In this document: one piece after another, positions 34,331 to 46,514 of the stretch
How the letters are laid out: every line of letters starts with the position of its first letter
Numbering within the stretch: position 1 is the stretch's first letter
Notes under the pieces: model-generated
What the model was told of the DNA's origin: nothing
Seen by the model: the letters and a program-made list of their open reading frames with translations, nothing else
The model's database searches: none
Assembly (NCBI GenBank): GCA_900169235.1
Contig: FWCC01000298.1
Coordinates: 124,001-188,000, forward strand
DNA from: Zarea fungicola
Lineage: Eukaryota; Ascomycota; Sordariomycetes; Hypocreales; Cordycipitaceae
Length of the DNA: 64,000 bases
Reading direction: 5' to 3'
Program-made: the position numbers and the translations under genes

Positions 34331-36818
34331 CTTTCCAGATGGTGCTTATGTCTTGGTAGGAGCTTTTGTCATCAATCAATTAAGGGACCAGGTAAGAGGT
34401 AATTGATTTTATTTTTGGGAAACTACAGAGTATTTATAATTAAATGGAGAACTATACTATTATGTGATTGCGATAAGATGCCCGCTTCGTTTACCGGATG
34501 TATAGTCAGTTCCCATTGATTATTCTAACAGATGCGTGTTCTCACTTCAAGAAACCTAAAATGGGTTTCTGTGGGTAATAACCGACCAAGAAGGGCCGAG
34601 ACCACCCACATGGTTAGAGATAAGTTACAATGAGCTTCGCGCCCCCCACGGGGTTCATACCTTCAAGGGCTGAATTATGTGCCGTGGTTGGTGGACCTGA
34701 GTTGTTGCATGAGGAAAGCCGGGGAAGTTTTTCCGCTAGACATGGTAACCTTGGTACTTGAAAATGCGAACTGCAGAAGGCAGGTTACTTTGTTAGCGGA
34801 CCTTCTTTAAAATATTGTTTTGTTTGTATGCCCAAAAAATGGCTTTCTTTTCGCTAGAATGTGGCCATCCCTGATCGCCTCTTGGGTTGGCGCTGGAATT
34901 GTCCTGACTGTCTCTCTGGGTGCGTTGATATAACTTCGTCCCACATTATGTGCTCAATATTCAGAGAAATAATTTCATAGATACCATGACGCACTGCAAA
35001 GGCTAGTATCAGAGGCTTTTGGGTGCTTATTGCAGATCACTGGAGAGGGTGTCGGCGATTCTACCAAGTCCACAAGCAGCTTGTTTTGGAAGAGCCTGTG
35101 GGAACCTCATAGGATGCCACACGCCACTTGCTGACGGGGATCCAAAGGTTATGCCACCTTGCGAACAATTCGATCCGGCAATTTGCGGCGCATCTGGTCA
35201 GAGACCTTGGTCCGCGATTGGCCCGCCAGTCTGCGCAACTGCAATTTCAGGCGTACAGGTGGTGGAAAAAATAAATCCCACGAGAAAAGGCATTCTGGTT
35301 TACTCGGCACCATGATAGGAGTAGAATGACTATCATGCTGCAGCCACACATTAGACGGGCCGCATGCTTTAGACCGCAAGCCGGAGGACTATGCAGGGTA
35401 TTAAATGGTTTGTGGGTCACCAGTTCACGCCACAGTCTGGGGTAATAAGGATTCCTCATCAATACCAACAAGTCTGTGCTGATTCTAGGAGGACGCGAAG
35501 ATGATTTTGATAAATGTATATCGGTAGTAAGAAGCAAGCTGCTGTATGATCGACGAGCGAGAATATAGGCAAGACGGAACGTGAGTTCAAGCCTCATTTC
35601 CGCCAAATATCCACATCTGAACAAAGCAGTACATACATTACTCTGTTAGCTTGTCAGCCTGTCAGCTTGCAACGGAGACCAAGGGAAAGACTTGTGTTTG
35701 CAGGCTGAAAAACACACAGCTGGAATTATCTTCCTCGGCAGATCTCGTGGCGCTAATCGCAGTACAAAACTTATCGATTTATGTCTTAGCTCGGCCGTAA
35801 AGAGGTGCGAAATTCACCTTGTCGATAGACAATCGAAAGGCGCCTGTAAGCTTAACCAAACAACCAGATCCGCAAAGCTGACATCTTTTTTCACTAGCGT
35901 CGGCCGTACTCGTTGCCGTTCAAGCTCAGCCAGGCCTTTTAAACGGCCAAGCTGGGCCCGCGCCGGAATAGCTTTCTCTGTCAAGATTCGACATGGCAAG
36001 TTTCATGTTGAAGACGGATCCAGGAATCTCCCTTTTGTCTTTCATTCAATATGGACAGCTGCATTGTGAAGGCGGTGGGTGGATCAGGGAAAGACTGAGT
36101 TCCATGCCACAACGACTGACTGACAGTGAGCCCCAACACAGACACTATACCAGATCGCCACATGATTTAATCAAAGGCCGAAGAAATTGACGTATATCTA
36201 ACAAGACTTGATAGGCGATACTTGATTCGAAAACAGGTGGCAGTGGCAGAACTCGTGTATGGGTTGTCGGCTGCGTTTCTCGCAGGCTCCGTATTCAATA
36301 TTTCATTGTGTAGATCTCAATGCCATTGTGGGATTTTGCGAAACGGCACTGATCCAATTCAATTGACTGTCGCCCATCTGTGCTGCCATGGCAGTCTCGA
36401 TGATGTCTGCTGTTTGCTGGCCGACAAAGAGTTCCAAGAAGCGAGATCAAGAATAGTGGACACGACTGCGGCTGGCATCTGCGAGCAATTACAGCGCTTG
36501 TGGTGCCCACACGCACGAAAATGGTCGGAAAAAGTCCTTCACCGTTGCGCCGGTAGCACCCGAACTACAGCCGCTGAGGCCAGACACCTGCACCAACACG
36601 CCCGGACAGCCAGGGACAGACTGGCCAACCAGAGTGCCAGGTTGCTCCAATAAGCTCCCCCAAAAAACCTCCACCAAAAAAGCTCCCTTTCCACCTGTTC
36701 CACGACAACATCCAAATCCTTTTTGCGGCATCGTCGGCGCATCACGGCAGCATATTCCTCTTCTCCTTTCTTTCCCATCTCTATTTTACGCATACCTCTC
36801 ATACCCCTCCTCTTCACA
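34331..36818. other. Intergenic region, no gene seen
   Basis: 2.5 kb. The left part is the promoter of the secreted glycosidase and the right part that of LSC1 (CT-rich leader at about 36680-36815). Frames of 125-143 codons (35247-35624, 35692-36069, 36222-36653) have no family-like sequence. Confidence 0.5.
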
Positions 36819-38149
<1,331 letters not shown>

Positions 38150-38761
38150 ATTATAAATGACAAAAAATGGAACGCATCTAGTATTAAGGGGATGACGAGG
38201 AGGTGGAGGTGCGCTTTTTTCTCATGATTTTGTGTGCAAGAGGACACGAAAGCTATTGTAGCTTTTTAAATCCTTTGTTTAATATTTTTTTTTCTAAACA
38301 AAGGTAAAACCATGTTTGTGGTTTCCTGGGGGAGGCATTGTATCGGGGAGAGTGGACAACACGGTGAACTCTGTTGAAACCACCCGTTGCATGCAGCCAG
38401 TGTCATTACTATGTGATAGATATGGAACAATAAAAAATGGGACAGCCGGTGTGCTTGAGCTTACTTGGAAACAGCGCGGTTGCAAAGCAATGTTTAGACC
38501 TGTGAGAACCGTGAACAAAGAAAGGGAACGAACTGTGTTTCCGCAGAACGAGAGCGTGCATCAATCATGTCGGCATTTCAAACCAAAGGCTACCATCTCA
38601 CTACCGCATTAACACCTAATTTCCTCCCAAAACAAGGTATGCATAAAAGAACTCCGAAACCCATGCATCTAAAGAAGGAAAGAAACAGACCCAGAAACAT
38701 TCCGTTATCCCGTGATTTCAGCCCCGAGAAAGAAACACAGGCCAAGACCATCGACTGTCCT
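38150..38761. other. Convergent 3' flanks of LSC1 and UBC1
   Basis: This is 3' untranslated and terminator sequence of two convergent genes, with T-rich stretches at 38215-38300. No further gene was recognised. Confidence 0.5.
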
Positions 38762-39722
38762 TTATTGCTCACCGAGAAGTCTAGCAGTGACATCACCCAA
38801 ATATGCCTCTTCGAGCTCGTAGTAGCGTCCACTGTTCTGGGCAAGCCCGACGAAACGAAAGGCAGCCACGACAGCCTCAACCTCGAAGCCCATGCTTGTG
38901 AATTTTTCGACCATGGCTTTGTTGTAGCCGTCGTATCTGCAACAAGTCATCTGTTAGTCTTTGTTTCTTGTTCTTTTTCGTTTTTCGTTTTTGAGTGTAA
39001 GATTTTGGAGAATTGGGCTTGAGGCTGTGCGCTCACCTCGCGGCATCATCCTTGGGTGCCGACGCTGAAGTCGCTTGGCTGTATTGGCTGGTGTCAATCT
39101 CGCGACGCGGCGCGCCGGCGTACTTGACGGCCCATTCGTGGGCGACGAGGGCGAAGCGCTCGGGCTGGTCGTTCATCATCTTGGCAACCTCGGCGTCTTG
39201 CGGGTCCTTGGAGTTGGGGAACTCCAGCAGCATGCGGAGGGATAGGAGGGCCGTCTTGATGGTCTGCACGGGAGACCAGCCTGTCGTGAGTGTGTCGAGG
39301 CAAATGGCGCCCTATAGAAATGATGTTGAGTTAGTGCTTTCCGTTCCCAGTTTATTCTTCATCTTCTCGTTGACCTGAAATCGCCGAATCTGACGTCACA
39401 AGCAGGATGTAGGCTCCGACAGGTGGTGGTGGTGGTAGGCGTGGGAGAGAGAGAAACACACAGTTTGGCTGGACACATTGGGATGCCAAATCTTGGTCTT
39501 GAAGCGCATCTTGGGGGGCTTAAATGGGTAGCTGTCGGGAATCTCAATATCGACCTCGTACTGGCCGCCGGCGTAGGGCGTGTCAGGCGGCGCGGGGATC
39601 ATGCCAGTAAGATGGCGCAGGTTGACGCCGTCACAAGGTGCGGCAAAGACACCAGAGTTGTCCTTATCGGCCTGCATGTCGGCGAGCTCCTTGACGATGC
39701 GGCGATCTCTGCTGGTCGTCAT
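38762..39722 (-). CDS. UBC1: Ubiquitin-conjugating enzyme E2 with C-terminal UBA domain (Ubc1)
   Basis: Three exons, complement(39462-39722, 39037-39311, 38762-38936), encode 236 residues. The UBC fold is shown by MIPAPPDTPYAGGQYEVDIE, YPFKPPKMRFKTKIWHPNVS and the active-site GAICLDTLTTGWSPV with Cys91. After KYAGAPRREID, a short linker leads to a UBA domain (VEKFTSMGFEVEAVVAAFRF, ARLLGEQ). E2 plus UBA is the signature of Ubc1/UBE2K, which extends Lys48-linked chains, acts with the APC/C and supports ER-associated degradation. Introns fall between NVSSQT and GAICLD and just before the UBA domain. The ATG at 39722 is the only plausible start. Confidence 0.96.
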
Positions 39723-41535
39723 GGTGGCTTCCGGTCTTCGTTTTTTTTTGGTCGGGTAGGTTGATACAGAGGGATAGATTGGCGCGTGTAATTTTTGGCG
39801 GGGGTTTTGTATCTAGTATTTCTTGTCTCTGTTTTTTTTTTTTTTTTTTGGATGTGGTCGTAGATGTAAGAATGGGTAAAGGGAGCTATGCAGAAATGTG
39901 GGAGAATAAGGGGGGAAGAGAATGGGCCGGATATGAGTGAATGCGATGGAAGCAGAAGAAGAAAGAAGAAAAGTTAATCGGCGTATGTTTGTTGATGACG
40001 GGATGATGGTGGTGGGCATAAAACGTTAGTTAGTGGGACGGACGGGATGGCAAGACGGACGGGTTTCGCTGGCAAGCTGGGTAACGGTTTTGCTTTGGTT
40101 TACTGAGCCTACAGTGCAGTAAGCCCATTATTATTATGACGCGTGTGGATGGTTTGTATTCCAACAGCTGCGCCTCAAGGCAAGGCGCAACGCTCCGGCA
40201 GCGAATGTCAGCCGCCTCTCCATCAAAGCAAGACCTTGAAACAGCTGTATTCGGAATGCGAAGCAACATTACTGCTGACCGTGTCCATGCACAGACCCCT
40301 TCATTTGTCTGTCTACCAAGTAACGGAGGGGACTTGTGCCCAGCCAGCCCAACCGCCTCAAAACGGCACACAGTCTGAGCCTAAAATGCGTATTCCGGCG
40401 TATCAAATTGCTACGTGGCGTCAAACAGCCATGTTGTGGTTGGCAGCTGTACTTGTTCATGTCTAAGTAGTCGTCGACCAACTCTGTCATTGGCTCAGCC
40501 GCTAGTTATAGACAACTGTCCGAATGGCCATCAGCATTGTGAAGCGACTGAATTTATCCATTTCTCCATTCTTGAACCTCAAGTCCATATACGCAAAGCA
40601 AGGCCGTTGGTCAAGGCTCCGAAGAAGTAGCCGCCAAGTATTGCCCTGCGGCGCAGTGACGGGGAGCCGGAGATGTACAGGTTGTACTCCGTATATACTC
40701 TGGTTTTCTAGGTTGGCCATCTTTCAACGAGAATAGGCTCTCCTAAATAGCCAGCGGCCGTGTCAAGGACGCGCACATCACGAGTATCACATCACATCAT
40801 GTATCCAGGAGACAATGCCTCCGTAGTCAACCATCCATCAAGAGAGCAAGCATTGACTCGTAATCCGTCATACTGTATGGTTCACTGTCATGCAGGTCTC
40901 AGATCGATGAAGCCTCGTGGAATACATTCATATCCCAGGCGCACGCCGAGGACAGTCGCTGGTGGCCGTTGGCACCGCTTAATTGATGCATATGCTCAGC
41001 ACTTTGCCATATACCACCCTGCCTAATAGAATCAGGTGCTCACAGCGGAATTGGTTCGTGAGGATACTGCTGTGAATTTACACCCTGATGGTGGATACTG
41101 GCGACATCTACCTCGCTGATCTATGGGCGGTAGCCAACTGAAATGGTAAAACTCGCCGCAAAGTACCACGAGGTGTCACCAATATATGTTTTCTGTAATT
41201 TTAGCAAAAATAGAGCCGATCTGCCTTTTTCAAAACTCAAGTTATCATCTTTGCATTGAAAATGCACCAAGAAATGGCTTCTGCAAGTACCTTGAAGCAC
41301 ATGACGTCAACTAAGCCAGAACTAGCGATGGCTTAAACTTCGCTGAGGGAGGCGGCACGCGACCACAGTTGCATACACGCAGCACGCTGGACTTTGTTCG
41401 AACCATCGTTGACGTGGTTGATCCATCTGTCCAGTATTCCCATTACAAGGCTGGAAATAGTTGGCCGAGGAAACCCCTCGCTTTACTTCCGGGTTTACTC
41501 ACCATGTGCTTGGGCCAACGCTCCATCACAATCCC
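39723..41535. other. Intergenic region, no gene seen
   Basis: The left 300 bases are the UBC1 promoter and leader, with an 18-base T run. CTCCGTATATAC near 40688 belongs to the TACTCCGTA-like words. No gene was recognised in the remainder. Confidence 0.5.
39832..39849. repeat. T18 homopolymer in the UBC1 promoter
   Basis: Eighteen consecutive T on the plus strand lie 110-127 bases upstream of the UBC1 start codon (A-run in the sense orientation). Poly(dA:dT) tracts of this kind often keep promoters free of nucleosomes. Confidence 0.8.
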
Positions 41536-42694
41536 ATGATGCCTTCTAGACAAGCCCCTGTTGACCGGTTCATCCGACAATGGCTGCGAGCGGTATGGCC
41601 GGACCTGCTCACCATGGCCATTGTTGGTACCATAGCTCTTATGGTGTGTATTTTTTCTCATCTTCCGCTGGCCATAAAAGCACTAACCTCCGTCCTAGAT
41701 CTACTATGCTCCCATCCCGTCCACCCGTACATTCCCCATTACTTTTGACCGCTCCGGTGACATTGTCTACCCGCAATGGGCTTATCCGTACCGCGGCTGG
41801 ATCATGCCCGCGCGACAGGCCGGCACCCTCTCCATTGGCGGGCCCATGCTCGTCTACCTCGCCGCTCAGCTGCGCATCCGCTCCGCCTGGGATGCAAGCA
41901 ACGCCATTCTCGGCACTGCCTGGGCGGCCTTGCTCGGTTCTCTCTTCCAAGTCGTCCTCAAGCAGCTCATCGGTGGCTTCCGCCCTTACTTTCTCGACGT
42001 CTGCATGCCCGACCCCTCGCTCGCGTCTCAGCCTGGCCACAACCTAACCGGGCTCAACGGCGTCGGCTTCCAGCGCGTCATGTACACGACGGAAATTTGC
42101 ACGCAGCCAGATGCCTTTATGCTCAAGAATGCAGTGACTTCGTTCCCAAGTGGGCACTCAACCGCGGCGTTTGCTGGCTTCGGGTTCCTGTTTCTGTGGA
42201 CACACGCTAAGCTCAAGGTCTGGGCCGACCACCGCCCGTCGTTTTGGAAACTTGCCCTTACGCTGCTGCCCCTGTTGGTGGCAGTGACGATGGCATGCGC
42301 ACTGACGATTGATGCGGCGCACAACTGGTATGATATCGTCGCTGGCGCAATGATCGGCATGTCCATGGCGCTGGCGTCGTACCGGTCGTCGTATGCGGCT
42401 GTTTGGGACTGGAGGTTCAATCACATCCCATTGCTGCCCAACGTGCCGTTTGCGTATGATGCGGATGGCGAGGCAGATCATGTCACGGAAACCATCTCAC
42501 AGAGCGCTGGATGGGGAAAGGCCAAGAGGAGCTGGCTGGCCACACAGGAAACCGACGGGCTGACCGCAAATGGGGACGGGGTTGCAGTAGAGAGGCGGGC
42601 ATATCGGTCCCATGATGGGAACAACGACAGACATTCGGAGATTACTTTGGAGAATACTGGAAGCTCTCAAGCCACATTTGGAAATGTAGTGTAA
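41536..42694 (+). CDS. PAP2-family lipid phosphate phosphatase
   Basis: Exons 41536-41643 and 41699-42694 join in phase 0 and give 367 residues. Several transmembrane spans are visible (LLTMAIVGTIALMVIYY, LSIGGPMLVYLAAQL, LALTLLPLLVAVTMACAL, DIVAGAMIGMSMALASY). The phosphatase signature is K124-QLIGGF-R131-P132, PSGHST (residues 186-191) and DAAHNWYD with nucleophile-type His244 and Asp248. The Arg usual in the third motif (SR-x5-H) is replaced, with TIDAAH instead. The family hydrolyses diacylglycerol pyrophosphate and phosphatidate at internal membranes; Dpp1/Lpp1-type activity is inferred. The C-terminal 70 residues are hydrophilic and probably cytosolic. There is an alternative start one codon on, at 41539. 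Confidence 0.9.
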
Positions 42695-42854
42695 GCGCGA
42701 TGAGTATAAATTAATGTCTAAATGCAGCAGCTGTAAACCATCTAAAACGTATCAGCACGTCACTCTTAACTAAAATTGCTTCCAAAAATATACGAAGAGT
42801 AGAAAATGAAGAAGTGAACCAGCGCGCAGGCAAGGCAGTGGGCTTGAACTTTCA

Positions 42855-44097
42855 CTAATTTGTTGCAGCCAGTCTCGCTTTTTCCTCCTCGGCCGTCTCA
42901 TACGCTACCTCCCTGCTGGCGACTTCCACCGTCGCCTTTTCATCATCATACAGCACATCTCCCGGTGCAGGCTGGCTCGCCACCTCTTGCAGCACGCTAT
43001 GGTTCAAGTCTACACGGCCATCCACTGCCTTGAGAACCTCGAGCAGCGGCGCGCCGCGCTCCGGCCAAGCGACCTCGCCCGCGAGAATCGTGCCCGCCGA
43101 CGTCTTTCCCCCGTAAAACACGGAATTCGCATCCGCGCGGGTCACAATGACTGTTCCGTCAATCTGCACACCCGCCCACAGACCCCGGCTCTTGATGTAG
43201 CTCCACATGGGTTTCGCCGTGCGCGAGGACAGCGCCGCGTTGACGCTGCCCCCTGCGCCGACAGGCCCGACGGCAATGGAGGCCGCACCGCCGAGGGAGA
43301 CGCGTGGGTTGGTGAAGGCGTGCACCTGCTCGAGCGTGTTGAGAACGCAGACGCAGTCATAGACGTCGATACCGACGGTGAAGCCGACGCCGACTGTGGA
43401 CACGACAAAGGACGAGGGCGGCGACCAGCGGCCGTCCGGGAGGCGGGCGACGACGAGGCCGGAGCCGGCGGCGAGAGAGCCGTGAAAGGTGCCGGCGCGG
43501 AGGACATTGAATATGGCTAGGCCGGCGCAGTTTTGGAGGACCACCTTGGGGATCTTGACCATGGACTTGCGCGTGAGGCCGGTAGGGTGAAAGGGCCCGC
43601 TCTCGGTTGGAGGGCTGGGAGCTTCCAGGCCTATTTACAGCGACGTGTTAGAATTAGAATTGAGAATGCGGGAGGAGGGTTAACACAACGGGGGAATATG
43701 TACTTGTGAAAGAGTGGAGGATGCGTGCGGCCTTGCTGCATTCTTTTTCCATCCCTGTAGGCCACCAGCCTTCGGCACCAATCAGATTGGCTGCCTTGTT
43801 GAGCGGCCAACCAATCTTGGAGGTGACGGAATGAAAGCGCTGGTTGAAGTGGCCGGAGATCTTCTTCTCACTACCACAGGTGAATTGTTCTTGCTCTTTT
43901 TGCTGCTCTATATGGTCCTGAACGACGACGCTAGGAGAGTACGAGGGCGATAAAGGATGGCTGCGGTCGGAGCCGGGGTCTTTGACGTAGGAAGTATTAG
44001 AGGTGGTGGACTCTGCGTACGTTGGAGGTTTGGTTTGGCTGATACTAGAAGAGTCGGGCGTAGTTTCTGTCCGAAGATGCATTGTAGTCGTGGTCAT
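42855..44097 (-). CDS. SYLF-domain (Ysc84/SH3YL1-like) protein
   Basis: Two exons, complement(43704-44097 and 42855-43630), encode 389 residues. After a Ser/Thr/Pro-rich, probably disordered N-terminus (about 75 residues), SKIGWPLNKAANLIGAEGWWP and MEKECSKAARILHSFT lead into the SYLF/DUF500 domain. That domain shows IPKVVLQNCAGLAIFNVLRAG (in two parts), GSGLVVARLPDGRWSPPSSF, VGVGFTVGIDVYDCVCVLNT, AAALSSRTAK-like VNAALSSRTAKPMWSYIKS and SVFYGGKTSAGTIL. SYLF domains bind phosphoinositides and actin at cortical patches and endosomes. There is no SH3 domain, unlike Ysc84, so this is the SH3-less fungal type. Confidence 0.93.
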
Positions 44098-45289
44098 TAT
44101 GATGAAGGGTAAAAGTTGGCAAAGTGATTTGGTGTGTAAGTGGCTGCGTGTACAATGTACTTAATTCTGTCTGTTGCTTTGATTATTGAGTATGTTACTG
44201 ATTTTGAATAGTTATAATTATTCATTTTAACAAGGAAACTCTTCCATTTATAGTAACAATTTACCTTGGGCCTTTTCTGTAAAGGCTACATCGCGCGAGT
44301 CGTCATCGTCAGACTCGAACTCGCACTCTTGCTCGTGCTAGCGCTGCCTCGCGTCCTCGCGGCTTCGCCACTTGGCGGCGCAATTCCGAAAATCAGGTTG
44401 TCGCGGCACGAGGCAGTGCGAAGCACCCTGTAACTAGTATAAGCTTGTTTTACGAAAGTGCAAATCACATCTTATCTTGAACATTGGCTGTCGTTATCTT
44501 GCCATTTCGTCTGGTTATTATTAAGCTATTGGGGACTAAGCTTGTAGATCTGCTGTAGTTTATCTGGTCAACTCAATATCGGCTTATAATGCTATTTTTA
44601 TTACGACCGAAGACTATCAGCTTTTGCTCCGTCCGTCCTTAGTGAATTGCATTCTTGTCCATACTAACAGGGGCGAGATGAGGATCATGCGCTTCATAAA
44701 TAAAAACTGATATTGGTCGTCTCTTTACTATTTAAGGGACATTTCAGGTTTGATACTTTTCTCGTTTATGCTTCTGATGACGAGTTTTATTAGCTAAATA
44801 GTGGCGATTTCCTAGCGGGGCTCTTTTACTTTGCAAGCCTCGGCGAGCCTGTCATCAAGAGCTATTGTCAATCCTGAGAAATAAGGTGGGGGTATGGCGC
44901 ATAACCACCATCTAGATTGTACCAAACCGCCTATACAAAATGGACTTCTGCTCTGAGTGATAGCATCCAAAATCAGTCGTTATGTTGACTGGATTCAGGA
45001 GCCTGGTCGGCTTCTAGCTGATTTTAAGCTACCACTGGTGACGCAGGTGAAGGCAATGCTTGTGAGATAATTAATAATTTCATTTTAAATCAGAGTACTG
45101 GGAATATTGATTTCAATGTCAGTTACTGTATTGCAATGTTTCTCCCAAGGCAAACGCCATTTTGCTCAGTTCATCACCTAAAGCATTGTTGTAGGTTCGG
45201 GAGCTCGCATCATATTCGGCTCATGAGTTCGGCATAGGGGCCTTCTGTTGATGCTAGAGGGCAAACCAAGAAGAAATGCAAAAATACAC
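44098..45289. other. Intergenic region with a GC-rich insert-like tract
   Basis: Most of this 1.2 kb is AT-rich and gene-free. A sharp GC-rich patch at about 44290-44435 stands out from its surroundings. Read on the minus strand it starts CAGGGTGCTTCGCACTGCC and stays open for 60 codons. No function is supported, though a fragment of a DNA transposon end is possible. Confidence 0.45.
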
Positions 45290-46005
45290 CTAATTGGGAC
45301 CTCCGCCTGATTCCATCTCTTCTGCCACATAGCCCGCATTTCCGAGAATGTTGTCTCCGAACTTGACGGGATGGGCGGCTACGACAAGACCAGGTTAGCA
45401 TGGGCTGTTGCTAAGAGTTTGTTGCAAGAAATCGTATACCGGCTAAGATGAAATAAATTCTTGCGGACTCGGATGACTCATTAATCCACCCATGGATGGT
45501 ACCTCGTTGGACACAAACGTCGCCCTCTTTCATCCTGACGCGAACATTATCATCAAGAATGCTGCAGGTAAAATCGTCTCAGTAGATGCACAATATAGTT
45601 TCAGGTGTTAGAAATACCAAGTGACTTCGCCTTTATGCAGAATACCAAAATCCAATGATTCTGTCCTGTGAAACATCTGGCAAAGAACATATATAAGCCA
45701 CGCATTCTTTTGTTTCTTTTTTTTTGGGCCACACGCAGTCCATCACTTACCGATACAGCTCCCGCTGGAATGTCAACAACTCTAAGTACCACTCCCTGAC
45801 TGTTTGCTAGATTCTTTGTTCGGTGCAAGATAGGATCCTCCCATCCTTCGTTTGAGACCGGGAATTCGTGTGTCTCGTATAAGACGGCAAAGCCGGCGCC
45901 GTCCTTAATAGTCTCACAACGAACAGGACCATCAGCCACCACGATCGACTTGCCTTCTTGGTTGTGGCCAGTGACAATTCTGCGGGGATCCTCGAACATT
46001 GACAT
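45290..46005 (-). CDS. Small cupin-domain protein
   Basis: Four exons, complement(45751-46005, 45618-45676, 45440-45561, 45290-45378), encode 174 residues. The N-terminal half (RRIVTGHNQEGKSIVVADGP, FPVSNEGWEDPILH) precedes a single beta-barrel with cupin motif 1 degenerate (FHRTESLDFGILHKGEVTCIL) and motif 2 MKEGDVCVQRGTIHGWIN. This matches the short RmlC-like cupins found beside aromatic-degradation and secondary-metabolism genes. Retained His88 and the His in GTIHGW could bind a metal, but the motif-1 His-x-His is reduced, so catalysis is uncertain. It starts 510 bases from the divergent MFS gene, and both probably share control. The 59-nt second exon is small; all phases agree. Confidence 0.85.
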
Positions 46006-46514
46006 GATGCGTAGATATTTTATGTTGATAATATCGGTTTTGTGGGTTCAGGAGTTTGCTCAGCTAAAGGCAGGTTGTTGACAAAAGGTCTCAGGGTTGT
46101 GTAGGTCGATGGCGACGCTTTTTGGCTTGGGACCATCCGGTACAGAGCTGGAGTAGTGACATCTTGAAGTGAAGCATTCGCTTAATCATTCTTTGCATTC
46201 TTTGTTATTTTGAATTGTCACTGAGGCGTCGTTCGGGAATCGTCAACTGCATATCCCGAATACCCCGAATCATTTCCCGAACGCAGAATTGCCTTCTCCA
46301 CCCATCCCAGCGTTGATTTTCGGAACCTCTCCACGCATGGCTGCAGCTTCCCCATGGGGTAAGCTATCTTATTGCGATAAAATTACAGTGATTCGGATAG
46401 TAATTCGGGGAAAGGGATTGCGCGGCAGATGCAGAAGGACCCTACACTGTGGCGCGCGGATCACAAACCTAAAGTCTCGCGCTCTTCTAATTCCTGGCCT
46501 CCTTCTGCCCCAAC
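46006..46514. promoter_or_regulatory. Divergent promoter of cupin and MFS genes with repeated CCCGAA sites
   Basis: Three direct CCCGAA copies start at 46255, 46264 and 46276, within 28 bases. An inverted TTCGGGA lies at 46232-46238, and ATTCGGAT (46391-46398) and ATTCGGGG (46403-46410) lie closer to the MFS start. CGG/CCG half sites in clusters are the usual targets of Zn2Cys6 regulators, one of which is encoded at 48829-50952. Regulation by that protein is inference. Confidence 0.45.

Noticed and set aside
35247..36653. Frames of 125-143 codons between the glycosidase and LSC1 genes
   Set aside because: No motif, signal or splice pattern; one runs into the LSC1 leader.
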